DNA from: Punica granatum
Taxonomy: Eukaryota > Streptophyta > Magnoliopsida > Myrtales > Lythraceae
Assembly: GCF_007655135.1 (NCBI RefSeq)
Contig: NC_045129.1
Span: forward strand, 29,513,122 to 29,577,121
Direction of reading: 5' to 3'
DNA: 64,000 nucleotides
Below are positions 1-11,978 of this stretch, piece after piece. The notes beneath the pieces were generated by a model. It saw nothing but the letters and a program-made list of their open reading frames with translations, did not search any database and was not told where the DNA came from. Positions within the stretch are counted from its first letter, which is position 1; each line of letters opens with the position of its first letter. The translations under genes were made by a program, and so were the position numbers.

Positions 1-2330
1 ATTACAACGGATTTGAGGGGTAGAAACTGAGCACGTTACCTTGGCAGAGCGCGGGAGATTAGCTGCTTCAAGTGGGGAAGTGGGTGACGAGCGATTGGGC
101 ACTCGCGGAATGGAGTCGCCGAGAGGAATGGCGTCGTTGAGGCGTTGAGGCACCGAGCTTCGATGGAGGAGTCGCTGTCAGAGTGGAGTTCTTCGACAGA
201 GGAGTCGCTGGAGTTTTCGCTGAGGAGTCGTATGGATCGAATTTGCAGGGATAGAACGATGGCACGTTTTGAAATTAATGAACAATGCTGAGGGCATTTT
301 TTGTCTTTTCAGGATCAATTCTGGATCCTCCTTAGCTAATCCGGATATTCACGTGAGGCTTCATCAGTCAGAGCGAAAGCCGAATTATTGGCCCATCCAG
401 AATAGGATGTCCACGTGACCTGCGAACCAAACATCGGATTTTGTATTCCGTGCGGAATACGTTATCCGTTCCTGATCAAATCTGGCGAACCAAACACGCC
501 CTTACGAGAGTGTCATATCCTATTTTTTGAAAATAGGATGTACCACTGTGCATTAGCAAAATTACATGAGGTATTTGTAGAATTTATTTGTTTATTTTCT
601 AAAAATTACTGGTCAAGTTTGTATGGATTCGATTGATGGAATTTAAAATGATTATAAAATTTAGTGTTCATGATTAGGATTATTAGAATAAATTAGCTTT
701 TTAGACCTATCCGTTACACAAACTCTATAAACAAAAATTTGCTATAGAAAATTCCATTTATTTGTATTATAAGAAGTAAATTTTAATGATATTTGTTAAT
801 GTGCATTTTATAACTACAAATGTATATATCCTACAAAATTTGTTTTATACTATATGAGTTTTAACATATTATGAAAATACTTAATTTATTTAAGATTTTT
901 CACTATTTTCACATTTACATAGTACTAATATATTATATTCACTTTGTACGTATGTGAGGATATTTATGTTCTTAAAGACATACTGTATGAATCCTATTAA
1001 ACCCTATGATAATTTAATGATTTATATATAATAAGAAAATAGTAACTTTAAAAATGAACTTTTTTTAGATCTATTTATTAATTATAATTACAGTAAATGT
1101 GTAGAATTATATAAAGTGAAAAATTGAAATATATTTCAGTAATATTAAAAATTAAAATAAACTAATGGATATACAATTTTTTTTATATGTCTAAACAAAT
1201 ATACGATCGTTTGTTTACCGATAATTATTTAAAACAATTACCAAAATTACTATTCATATATATATGTGTGTAATATATTTACAGAACATATATATTTATT
1301 TTATTATTTATTTATTCATTTGATAAATATTTTATTAATGTGAATTAATTATTTATATTTACAATTGGGCCAATATTTATGCACATATCTCTAAGTTTAT
1401 ATATATATATATATATAGATGAGATGTGACCAATGCATGTAATTCGAATTTTTCCTTTTTCCGTGAAATTATAATGCGTCACAAGCTTATTAAGTAATTC
1501 TGACTCTAACTTCGATTTGACCTAGGCTATAAGGTACTTCTAATGAGTTTAAAAAAACTATAATGCAAGTAAAGTTCGCCCATATAAAGCACAGTTTATC
1601 AACTATGACATATCTTGTGTTTTACAAGAATAGATTCTTATATACAAGTTTTTGTTATATTTGCCTCTTCTAAGTATATAAAACCTATAAAGCTCGATAT
1701 TAATATAGGCCACCCCTAATGATAGACCCAAGCCATCTTTTTCGTTAAACAAATTTGTTTCCAACTTAAGAGATTTTTCTTTTTCTTTTTTGTTTTCCGG
1801 TTACATTAAAAGATTCTTTTAAGCTTCCAATCAGATGCAAGAAACATTTTCTTGCATCTAAATCCTTTCCTGCCTGCGTTTGCTCCCTCTTATTTTGGGA
1901 ACAAATTTGCTCGTTTTTCATCCTTGGATTTAATATTTAGCCCAATTCCATCTTAATTGCCTTAACCCAATTGAAGCCCAATTACACTCATATGAAGATG
2001 AACGAGGCCCATTTATATTGTTGTGCTGCGGCCTTAATGAAAGTGTCCAATACACACATTTTGAGTATTTACGCTCACAAACTATTGCAAGCAAAAATAA
2101 CGAGCAGCAGAAGGAGGCAGTTTTGAAATTAATAGTTTTTCTTTTAAATGATTCTCGTAAGTGGAATTCCTATTCCCGTTTATTTCCAATTTTCTTTTAC
2201 CGTACTACACTATTGAACATCCTTTACTATCCAAAAATAAAATAAAAAAGTTGCAATGTATCTAATAAAGTTTTCTCTCATAACATTAGTTGTTATACTC
2301 ATAAAAATATTTTCTCTAATATCAGAAAAT
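1..2330. other. AT-rich intergenic DNA, no gene recognised
   Basis: I see no convincing gene. The first ~270 bases contain a short Ser/Pro/Thr-rich frame on the minus strand (68-265) with no recognisable domain. Positions 380-510 contain wording such as 'gcgaaccaaacacgccc', which is often seen at the ends of plant MITEs, but I could not find a matched second terminus. From about 520 to 2330 the DNA is AT-rich, with a short (AT)n run near 1398-1417. Confidence 0.5.
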
Positions 2331-3447
2331 GAAAAATTAATAAGGGTTATGTCTAATACATTTTAGAAGTCATTAACTATAGATCTCATCAGATACGGGT
2401 ATTAATTGATAGTACTACCATGTTTTTTGTCGTATTAGATTTTTGGGATTTTTGGGGTTTGTCTTTTTCCGAAATAAGATGATATCTCTGATATGAAATT
2501 AGATTTTTTTCATTAATTGTAGGCATTTATTTTCTTTTGGTTTTTCAAACTATACGACAAAACTGAAAATCAAATCTCATTTAGATGTAGTATTTGTAGA
2601 GAGACCTTTTTCTTTGTATAAAATCAGGTATGAATGTAAGCATTTGTTATAGGATTCCAAGCTCATTTCACATAATCTACACATTTAGGTACTATTCTGT
2701 CATTACATCTTCTTGTGTTTATATATTCTTTACCAACTATTACCCATAATAGAAAATTTCATTTCCAGAAGCCCTAGATCATATATGTGCATCTCATTTA
2801 GAGTATAATATCGGCAGCAACTTTAAAGCAAACATCCTTGTAAATTTTTCTACATTTTGCTTTTAAAAAACCATAAACTCGTTACAATCATCTCAAATTT
2901 TCTCATTCATTTTATGAATTTCAGACACAGCCTTGTAAAATTAAAGCCCCAGAGTTGTATTACTCTTAACCACAACATCACGAACAAGGGAGTTTGGAGC
3001 AATGACCTCACCCTCAATTTGGGACAAAAGGATCCTAAGTTTGAAGTTCGATGTGGCAGTCCTCATACCCCTTCATTTCTTCTTACCCTATCCTCTTCTA
3101 GGCACAAAAATAAAAGTAATTTTACATGGAAAGCATTTTCTTCATTTTTTCACTATCTGCCATGCTAATATCTAAGCATAAAAGTTATTTTAACATTTTA
3201 TACTACAATTACACCATCCGTTTTTTTCTGTAATGACTTACAATATCTGCAAGAGGTATTACTTATATTTTATTACTCTTGAGGTTCAATTAAATTTGTA
3301 ATGGCAAAAAATTCAGGACATGTATATGATTTTCTCAACAGAAATATTGTTAGCTTCTTGATATATTAAAATGCTATATCCTCTAATGATAGTTCGTTAG
3401 TTACAAGAAAGAAACAAATATCAAACAGTCATGTCTCACCAAATTGA

Positions 3448-3455
3448 TTTTGCAG
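3448..3455 (+). promoter_or_regulatory. Possible 3' splice site of a 5'-UTR intron
   Basis: A 'gattttgcag|gtgcc' sequence ends 38 bases upstream of the start codon, so the leader could be spliced. I could not identify the matching donor. The AG is not preserved in copy 2 ('ttttactagtacc'). Confidence 0.25.
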
Positions 3456-3493
3456 GTGCCTGAAGGAACAATAAATAAAAGAATTTTAAAGCG

Positions 3494-4070
3494 ATGGAGG
3501 GAAGCAAAAGCTCGATTATTGAGAAAAAGTTTAATGTGCTGATCGTGGATGACGCTCCTGGTATTCGGATGATGCATAATGCGCTGCTCAAAAGTTTTGG
3601 TTCCAATGTGGAAACTCAAGTGGCTGAGAATGGAAAAGTCGCAGTTGACCTTTGCAACTCTGGAAAGTATTTTGACATCATTTTTATAGACAAACATATG
3701 CCAATTATGGACGGAGTTCAGGTGACCAATAGTTTTTTTTCCCCTATTAAGAAAAAAGGATACATAAGTTTTTTTCCTTGCAAAAATGTGGATAAAGTTT
3801 AACTTGACTTAATTCACAATGACAGTTTTTGCTTTGTTGTAATTTTTGTTGTAGTTTCTAATGGTTTGCTCATGCAACAAATCTTTTATTTAGGCAACAA
3901 GGAAGCTGCGAGAGATGGGAGTTGCTAGCGTGATTGTGGGAATAACCTCATGTGATACGGATGACGAGGTGAAACCTTTCGTGGAGGCTGGGTTAAACGA
4001 ATGCTTTGAGAAGCCACTAACTCGAGAAAAGATCAAGTTTGTCTTTGAGAAGTTTCACAAAGATGGCTAA
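3494..4070 (+). CDS. Type-C two-component response regulator (ARR22/ARR24-like), two exons, intact
   Basis: Joined exons 3494-3721 and 3894-4070 encode 134 aa, essentially only a receiver domain. Receivers take a phosphate from histidine phosphotransfer proteins in plant His-Asp phosphorelays such as cytokinin signalling. Visible residues: acidic pair D19-D20 (VDDAPG), phospho-acceptor D66 in IDKHMP, the conserved hydroxyl T94 in VGITS, and K116 in ECFEKPL. There is no DNA-binding Myb or output domain and no long C-terminal tail, which fits type-C and argues against types A and B. The intron has GT at 3722-3723 and AG at 3892-3893, and falls between codons 76 and 77. In Arabidopsis, type-C members are expressed mainly in flowers and seeds; whether that applies here is inference. 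This is the only host gene in the window that looks functional. Confidence 0.9.
3722..3893 (+). other. Spliceosomal intron of response-regulator copy 1
   Basis: The intron is 172 bp with donor CAG|GTGACC and acceptor TTTAG|GCAACA, in phase 0. It is T-rich, and retaining it would introduce stops soon after the donor. The same exon junction exists in copy 2 (donor at 19102, acceptor ending 19305), supporting its antiquity. Confidence 0.88.
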
Positions 4071-4151
4071 ACTCATGTCTACCTGATGTGTAGATTGTCC
4101 AATGAGATCATGCGCTATAGTCATGCAAATAAACCATCTAACTCAACCTAA

Positions 4152-4157
4152 AATAAA
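4152..4157 (+). terminator. Candidate poly(A) signal of response-regulator copy 1
   Basis: A canonical AATAAA lies about 80 bases after the stop codon. The motif 'aataaagcgcttatt' is preserved in copy 2 near 19568. Confidence 0.45.
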
Positions 4158-4860
4158 TAAAGCGCTTATTTACCTTTTATGATCTATTGTTCATGCTTCA
4201 AGTGACTTATCTTTTGCTATTTACGCTCAAGTTATTTTTTGGGATTTTTTAAAAGTTATTGTATATATTAATAAAAGAAAATCACGTAACAGTAATAATG
4301 TTCTTATTGCTTTGACTCAAAATTCAAGATTATTTGTTAGTAAGCCTAAAGGGAAAGTTTGAAAGAAGAAGTCCCAAAAGGAAAAAAAGAACATATGAAA
4401 AAATACTTATATTAAATGTTCTAGATGGCCCCACACCGGATTATATCCTTTTAGGCAAAAAAAAGGCTCCACACCGAAAAGAAATGTTCTAAATGGCCCA
4501 AATAATCAACGAAAGCTTTTGCAAACTCTTAATAATATGAAATAACAAGGTGAAGCTACAATTAATTTGAACGTCCAATTTTGGCCTTGCGAAGACCAAT
4601 TAGGAAATAAGCTGCCGAGAGAAAGTTACAGAGAAAAGAGAGCAATGAAATGTAGGGAAATGAGAATATTGTATTTATATAGGTTTTGATACTGACATGG
4701 CTCTATGTGTTTCCGGATCAAGAAGGTAAGTCGATATGATGAAGTGTTTTGGAGTTAGAGAGTTCAATTAATCTGTAGCTAAACTTACTTGTCGACTCTT
4801 GTGTTAGACTAGGTGGATGGCATTATCACTGCTTAAAGTGCATTTGGTTCCTTTCTCAAA

Positions 4861-6152
4861 GTGTAAAGAGTGCTTGAGATACGTAGATGCATTTATTAGC
4901 GGTCCAGCAATAGGAGAAATTGCACATATTAATTGTTTCAAAAGTTCTGTTGGCCGCATTTGTGGGCGAAACTAAATAATCGATCTGAACCCGAAAAACT
5001 AACCATAGAATCGATTCTCTAACAGTGCGATTTTTTCATCAAAAGCAGGTTCAGTTAGTTACTTATTATGTTTGGTTCGTAACATAGTCAATTGAACTAA
5101 ATTAGCTTTTAAATAACTCTCAAAGGAATAAAACTAGAAAAAGAAAAAAAAATCCCATATCAAGTCATGATCGGTTGAAAGTTTATAATTCGTAATCATG
5201 ATAATGAAATTGACATTTCCAAGAAGTTCATTATTGTGTTGACTTTGTTACGAACCTCAAGAATTGGATTAATAATCGTTTGATCGGTAAAAACCGAACT
5301 GAAGCAAAGCAAAATAAATCAAATCAAACCGAACCGAAACGAACCGAATTGATTTTAATTTATTTTTAATTATATTTTATGAAATATAGTTAACAAACTA
5401 ACCGAACAATGAGCACTGGCTCTATGTGGTTCAATTCCTTTGTCCATTCCTCCAAATCGGATGGAACCGCGAGTCACGAAATCTGTTTTGCAAATGATAC
5501 ATTTATTAATTAATAAAATGATCGATCTCTATAGTCTATAAAATTTACTGAACAATAAGTTATTTATAAAACTATTAGCGTAGTTGATATTATTAATTTA
5601 GTATTTAATTATAATAAGGGTAAATTGCATATTATACCACGTGATCTTTACTCCTATTTTCAAAATGAATAAAACAACTCAAATATGATTACAAGAGAGA
5701 CTCACAAGTTTAGTACTTCCAAAAATCAAGTCAAGTCATCATTTTTTTTAATATTTAAGTGGGACTCAAGCGAGGGACGAAATTAAAATATTATAAAAAT
5801 AAAAATAAGGTTATACTGCGAATTTACTAAAATTATTTGGTAGCTCAACTGATGATGTGAATTCTTTTTTATCTTCTTTTTTGCACGTGAACTATTCTCC
5901 TTTTATGTTCCGAGTCTGTTCATAGGACTTATAATATTTTCCAATTACTAGGACATTTTAGATATATCACAATAAGAGTATAGCCGTTGCACGTTGGTTT
6001 TAATCCTCAAAGCACATGACAATTGACATAGTCAAAGGTGTGTGGCGAGTACGTTCATAGTCAAAATATGATCTATCTTGCCCAAGTGAACAAGGAAAAC
6101 AAGAGAGATCTTAAAGCTGCTGTTGTCTACTTAGCACAAATTCGATTATTCC
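4861..6152. other. Intergenic AT-rich DNA
   Basis: No gene is recognised. Around 5280-5350 there is a short low-complexity tract of repeated 'aaccga' words. A possible small degenerate MITE is listed separately at 5618-5827. Confidence 0.5.
5618..5827. mobile_element. Possible degenerate MITE
   Basis: The left end reads GGGTAAATTGCATATTATACC. The reverse complement of the right end (about 5809-5827) reads GTAAATTCGCAGTATAACC, so imperfect terminal inverted repeats enclose about 210 bp of non-coding DNA. I could not define a clean target-site duplication. The ends resemble Mutator-type MITEs, but the call is weak. Confidence 0.3.
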
Positions 6153-6168
6153 AACCCGAGCTTCAACT
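6153..6168 (+). repeat. LINE target-site duplication, 5' copy
   Basis: AACCCGAGCTTCAACT is repeated exactly at 17548-17563. The 16-bp match flanks the LINE, as expected for target-primed reverse transcription. Confidence 0.93.
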
Positions 6169-6518
6169 AATTTGAAAAGCTAATAATGAACGGAAGCAGA
6201 GTCATCTTAAAAGAAAAGGCAAGGCAAGGCGGAGACGGAGACAATTTTAAGTGAGGTTTCTCTCTCTTCAATTGAGAGCTTCTCTCTCCTCTCTTCTCTT
6301 TGTTGGAAGCTTTGTTCCCTGTTCTCTACTCTATGTTCTCTTCTCCATGTTCCTTGCTCTAAGTTCTGCGTCTCCATTCTTCATTCCATTCTTCCCCCTC
6401 ATCTCTGACGCGACGCCTGATCTCATCTGCTCCATCAAGAAAGAAAATTCAAGTCTTCTACAAGCAGTCAATACAAGCATAGATCAATGAGCACAAACAA
6501 CTTTCAAACGCTCAACTA

Positions 6519-8467
6519 ATGCAAACAGCAGATCACTTCATCACGTATGAACCCCAGCTACCCCACCCCAACTCAACCTTGCCTTCTGACAACAAGCAAA
6601 TCAGCAAGAAGGGAAACAACTTCACCATTACTCCTTCAACCACCAAAGTGTACTTCCTTTTAATGACGTTCACCTCAATCCTGCACTTACAACACCCCTC
6701 AACACCTCCAGTGCAAACCAAAAGAAAACAACTGCACTATCCATTACTTTCCCCCATTGTCCCCACTGAGGTTACCCCACCGCAAGATACCCCACCACCC
6801 CCTATGGAACCCACAGAACTTGAACATTCACTCGCTGAGATTTTCAACAACCAGATGTCTGTAACCCAGAATCAAGAAATTCTCGACTTGGAAGAAAACG
6901 AGGAAGGAGCTCAGGAAGAAATACCTTTAACCCTTCTCATCAAACCATTTGGCTTCAAACCACCGCCTCCAAAAGCCATCATTCCTCGCTTCTTGCAAGC
7001 CCGGAACATCAGAAGGGGAGTCACGATTGTACCGAAGAAATACTCCGACGAAATCCTAGTATGCCTATTCAGAGACAAGAGAGATTTGCTTTACGTGGAA
7101 AAGGAACGAGCTTGGTCGGTTCAAGGAGCACATATGATGATAGCTCGTTGGGATAATAGACTCTCATTGGAAGAAATTGTTTTCGACACGGTCACCTTCT
7201 GGATACAAATTAGAGGTATTCCCCCCGAAATGCTTTCAACAAAAAATATTGCTAAACTGGCTGAAAAGGCATGGAAGGTTATAGAAATTGATTGGAAGGA
7301 CACCCCGTCTCTCTCGAAATGGTATGTCACACCGCGAGCTCTGGTTAGAGTCCCGGTAGCAACACCTCTATGCCCTGGCAATCTGATCAACAGGAAGAAC
7401 GGAACTCCAACTTGGGTCTATTTCAAGTACGAGCACCTAAAAACGTTTTGCTATGACTGCGGCATCCTGGGCCACGAACAGAGTCACTGCGCGTCGGAGA
7501 CACCAGCGCCCCCAAACCTATACGGCCCGTAGCTCAGATTTGACAACCAAATGGACCTCCCACCACCACTAGCCATCACAGCTCAACCGCTACCGGAGCC
7601 CATCCCGTCTCTCCACTACCCGGAAACCAGTCCCAAAAAATTAGGGCAGGAAGTCAGACTCAATCAATCCGGCGGAAAGGTAACTCTAAGCAACGATAAT
7701 GACAACTCGCTGCAACCTCTAGCTATAAAGGGAAGGTCAACTCACTAGGCTAGTGCATTTCTTACCGTTGCGGGCTCGAAAGAGGCAGAAGACGACAACA
7801 GCTTCCTGAGCCGGTCCCACGAAGATCCTAGCTTCTCCACCGGGGGGAAAGGGCAGCACGCAAGGTTGCCAGAGCCTGTAGCCTCTCTACTGATGACCTC
7901 TATTCGGGCATCATTCATGAACAAGCCCAAGCTGAAGCCCAATCACAAGCGACGGCCCAGTTCGGATATAGCCTGGACCCGCACCGAATTGCAACCCAAC
8001 CCAATTCGCTGCCCAGCCAACTCTAGAGCCCACCGCCCCACCGAAGCCCAGTTCACGCCCATCAGCAGCTGAGGCCCAGAATCTTCAGAAGCCCAGTATC
8101 TTTTCACGGCCCTGAGCTAAACTATCCGAACCAAAGCTTGCAAGATGAAATGCTGATCACCATTACAAGAAGGAAAAGGAAAAATGAGATTCCCCTGGAT
8201 AATTTCTTAAATATTTCAGCTCCTTTCTCCAAGGCTTTCAATAAAATCCCCAAGACTATAGGGGAAGCGGCACAAGGAGATTGGCACCCAGAGCAATTAA
8301 TGGATGCGGATGAGGAACATCATCAAAACCCCCGATGGATGGAGCCTCAACATTTGCTCCAGCAGGGATCCCAACTCTTCATTGATGAGATGGATGAAGA
8401 AGACAATTCCGATAAAATCCAAATGGCCGAGGAGGCGGGCCTAATCAAGCCCCCAACGAAGTCATGA
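6519..8467 (+). pseudogene. LINE ORF1 (DUF4283-like and CCHC zinc knuckle), broken
   Basis: The protein would bind element RNA. The first open part (6519-7532, 337 aa) has a Pro-rich N-terminus, a DUF4283-like central domain (about residues 150-290, with WIQIRGIPPEML), and a zinc knuckle CYDCGILGHEQSHC near residue 311. In-frame TAG codons end the frame at 7530-7532 and again at 7746-7748. The same frame then continues to a stop at 8070-8072. The final piece (8138-8467) lies in another frame, so there is also a frameshift. Its TGA overlaps the ATG of ORF2. The family assignment is sure; any present function is not. Confidence 0.85.
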
Positions 8468-11400
8468 GCCTACTAGCCTGGAACTGTCAGGACATAAGAG
8501 GAGAACCGACAATTCGTGCTCTTCGTCTCCTCGTATGGAAGCATCGACATAGTATTATATTCCTTTCAGAGACTAAATCTAACTCCAGGCACTGCAACAA
8601 AATAGCACAACGGTGTAATCTCGATGGTATTTTCACGGTTCACTCCTTAAATGCTACGGGTGGCTTGTGCCTTCTTTGGAACTCCGAATTACAGGTAACC
8701 ATATATATGGTCCCCCTTATTCACATGCAAAACCTGTATTCTGGGCTGAATTGACTGATATTGCCAATACAATTGATAAACCGTGGTTGATTGTGGGAGA
8801 TTTCAATGAAATTTGTTCTGCATCTGATAAGATAGGAGGTCGTAATTTTACTTCATCTTCTCGCTCCTTTCTTGATACCTTCCTTAGCCAATCAGGATGC
8901 ATAGATTTGGGTTCACAGGAAACCCTTTCATTTGGCGTAACAAAAGAATGGGGCTAGCCTCTATAAGACAACGTCTTGATAGAGCTTTAGCCAATGATGA
9001 CTGGAGAACCACCTTTCCAAGGGCAGGGGTATTCCACCTCCCACAAATAAGATCTGACCACAATCCCATTTTGCTGAAACTGTGGACGAAATCCGCTAAC
9101 AAGCCCAAACCATTTAGATTTGAGGAAGCTTGGACCCGAGACCACTCTAGTACTACCATTGTTAAAAATGCTTGGAATAAATTTGTGCCGGGTTCGAAGG
9201 CTTTTCAGCTTTCTTCCAAAATCAAAATTGTCAAAACCGACCTCAGGAAGTGGAACAAAGACATGTTTGGATTTTGCGATACTAACATTGCAGGGATCAT
9301 GACGAAAATCGAAGAAATCCAAACAAATCATACTACTCCTGAAACCAAAGAGGAAGAGAAGAATCTTATGGCAGAGCTTGAAGAAAATCTTCTGAGAAAG
9401 GATCTTATATGGCGCCAAAAATCGAGGGAGCTATGGCTAAAACACGGAGACAGAAATTCCAAATCCTTTCACCTCTCAACAGTCATTCGACGCAGATCAA
9501 ACACATAACTACCATCAAAGGAGACAATGGAGAATGGTGCCAAGACCAGGACGAAATAGGCAATTACTTCTTAAAGAACTTCCAAGATCTCTTTACCACT
9601 TCCTAGCCTACAATTCTAGATGACATGGAAGGCCTGATAAACCAAACCATCACAGAAGCTGAGAACGAGAGGTAAATCCAAATCCCAAATGATGAGGAAA
9701 TTCTAACAGCCTTACACTCCATTTCGAGCCTAAAAGCGCCGGGGCCAGATGGACTCCCATCGTTGTTCTACAAGCATTATGGAGAAACCGTTAAGCCTCT
9801 TCTGCTCTTAGCTATTAAAAGCTTCTTCAGCTCGGGCTTCATCCTCAAGGAGTGGAACAACACTTTTATTTGCCTCATCCCAAAAGCCCAAGGAGCATCC
9901 ACCTTCAAAGATTTTAGACCCATCAGTCTATGCAATGTATGCTACAAGGTCATCTCAAAAATCATTGCAAATAGACTGAAACCTCTGCTCGACAAGATCA
10001 TCTCCCCAAATCAAACCTCTTTTATCGAAGGAAGATGAATCAATGAAAATGGTCTTCTAGCACAAGAAATACTCCACACTATGAAGAAAACAAGAGCTCG
10101 CAGAGGTTGGATTGGCATGAAAATCGACTTCATGAAGGCTTTCGACAGGCTTGAATGGAGCTTCATCGTCCTCGAGAATCTCGGTTTCCACTCAACCTTC
10201 ATATCTTGGATCTATCAATGCATCTCCACTTCCACCTTCTCAATACTGCTTAATGGGTCGCCGCACGGCCATTTCTCGCCATCGAGAGGTATAAGACAGG
10301 GAGATCCTATCTCTCCCTATCTGTTTGTAATCTCAATGGAAATTCTATCTCGACTCCTCTATAGAGTTGAAGCCAATGGAGACATCAGGGGTATCCAGAT
10401 TAGCAGGGGAGGTCCACAAATTTCGCACTTAATGTTTGCAGATGACCTTCTCATTCTCTCAAAAGCAACAGAAGCAAACATCAGAAGCGTAAAGAGCATT
10501 CTCGACAAATTCTGCTCTGGTCAGGCCAAGAAGTCAATTGCTCCAAATCAGGCCTTTTTTTCTCCAAAAACACCCCAGCAAACACAAGAAGAAATGCAAA
10601 AGCCATCCTTGGCATGAGGAAATTGAAAGACAACACCAAATATCTAGGGAACCCGTTGTTCATCAAAAGAAAACGAAAGGAATCATTCTAGTTCCTCGTC
10701 GACAAGATTAAAAGCAAGCTGAGCTCTTGGAAGGCAAAAACACTCTCCTGGGCGGGAAGAGCTACCTTGATTAATTCAGTGATAAACAATACCCCAATCT
10801 ACACCATGTCGCTATTCATATTACCAAAATCCACCTTGAACTCCATAGACAAAGCGACAAAAAGATTCTGGTGGGGCACTACAAAGGAAGAAGGAAGCTA
10901 CTATGCTCCCAAGAACTGGAACTCCATCTGCCAACCAAAATCAAAAGGAGGTTTGAGATTTCGTAGAGCAGAAGACTCAAACAAGGCAATGCTTTCCAAA
11001 ACGGCTTTGGCTCTAACAAGAACCAACAATAGCTTAGCCGGCATTGCATTGAAGGCAAAATACGGTAATTTCCTAGACTCATCCGCCTGTACCTCCCCAT
11101 CGCCGATCTGGAAAGGACTTCAATGGTGCAAGGACACCATCCAGGTAAGTACATGCTTCACGGTAGGTAATGGCTCATCCATCTCAGTTTGGCGCGACCC
11201 ATGGATCCCATGTATGCAAGATCGCAAGCCATATCCTAAATTAAATATAGTCCCTAACCCAGAGCTAAAGGTACGTGATCTAATGCTTTTCCACCCAAAG
11301 AGATGGAACATCCCTCTACTCACAAACCTTTTTTAGCAAGGCACAGTGGAGAAAGTGCTCAGAATCCACCTAGCACAGGAAGACTACGAAGACGAAGCAA

Positions 11401-11640
11401 CATGGACGCCAAAAACATCAGGGAAGCACTCAGTCAAATCCTTTTATCTTATAGATCAGCATCATAGATTCCATAACAATAACGAACCTGTGTGGAAAGC
11501 TATTTGGAATCTAAAAATCCATGAACGTTTCAAACTCCATCTTTGGAGAATTGCTAGTGAATGCCTCCCCTGGTTTTGCGAAGAGAACACCACGTGTCCT
11601 CTCTGCTAAACCAGTTCCGATAAACTTGATCATCTCTATA
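8464..11640 (+). pseudogene. LINE ORF2, 5' portion: endonuclease, reverse transcriptase, zf-RVT
   Basis: ORF2 nicks target DNA and copies the RNA at the nick. The start is ATG at 8464, overlapping the ORF1 stop. Visible in order: endonuclease motifs LLAWNCQD, SETKS, VGDFNE (near 8800) and SDHNPI (near 9055); reverse transcriptase motifs FRPISLCNVCYK (near 9920), KIDFMKAFDRLEW (near 10120), RQGDPISPYLF and catalytic MFADDLL (near 10433); then a zf-RVT region with LHLWRIASECLPW and CPLC ending near 11609. The reading frame changes near 8690, 8900, 9500 and 10620, with in-frame stops such as TAG at 9604. The piece downstream of the copia insertion holds the RNase H. Confidence 0.88.
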
Positions 11641-11769
11641 GAGAGTGCATCTTTTATCGTGTAGCTTGGAGGGAATCACCTTGGGATCTACAGTCAAGTG
11701 TTATCCCTTGTACATCCGCTAAGGATTTGATAAACTTCATTGCTTGCCCGCCAAAATTATTGCTTGCTA

Positions 11770-11960
11770 TGTGAAGTTTGGATCAATCCAACTTGTTTTC
11801 CATTATGTCGAAGAACAGATAAATAGTCTGTCCGGTATTACACAGAAGAGGAAACTGAAAATTATTCTAGGCTAATATCTGGTATTGCCAAATACATCAA
11901 TTAGCAAATATAGCAAATATAAATATTCCTATTATACATGTATACAATTCAGAGTGTCCA
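11770..11960 (-). repeat. Copia 3' LTR
   Basis: This 191-bp LTR begins TGTGAAG and ends GTCCA on the plus strand. It is nearly identical to 16629-16819. The next five bases 'taata' are also shared, so the true edge could be at 11965. Confidence 0.9.
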
Positions 11961-11978
11961 TAATACTCCCCCTCAAGT
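11961..11978 (-). promoter_or_regulatory. Copia polypurine tract
   Basis: Read on the minus strand, TTGAGGGGGAG lies just upstream of the 3' LTR and would prime plus-strand DNA synthesis. Confidence 0.7.

Larger units (their letters stand above)
2330..4860 (+). repeat. Segmental repeat unit, copy 1 (intact response-regulator unit)
   Basis: This block recurs at 17945-19720 plus 27746-28180 (copy 2) and from 32830 to the window end (copy 3, interrupted). Shared landmarks are 'tatagatctcatcaga' (near 2387 and 32879), 'atttaggtactatt' (near 2685, 17956 and, with one change, 33178), the coding exons, and a downstream block containing 'gaaatgtagg'. The shared sequence reaches about 1.1 kb upstream of the start codon, so the duplication probably carried the promoter. 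Unit boundaries are approximate because they were judged by eye. Confidence 0.8.

Noticed and set aside
1..520. Possible hAT or Tourist MITE at the left edge
   Set aside because: The phrase typical of MITE ends is present once or twice, but I could not find paired termini or a target duplication within the window.
2857..3168. 103-aa ORF upstream of the response regulator
   Set aside because: The frame is not kept in the corresponding upstream regions of copies 2 and 3, and has no recognisable motif.
3401..3697. Minus-strand ORF over response-regulator exon 1 (also at 18780-19077)
   Set aside because: It is the antisense shadow of the conserved receiver-domain exon.
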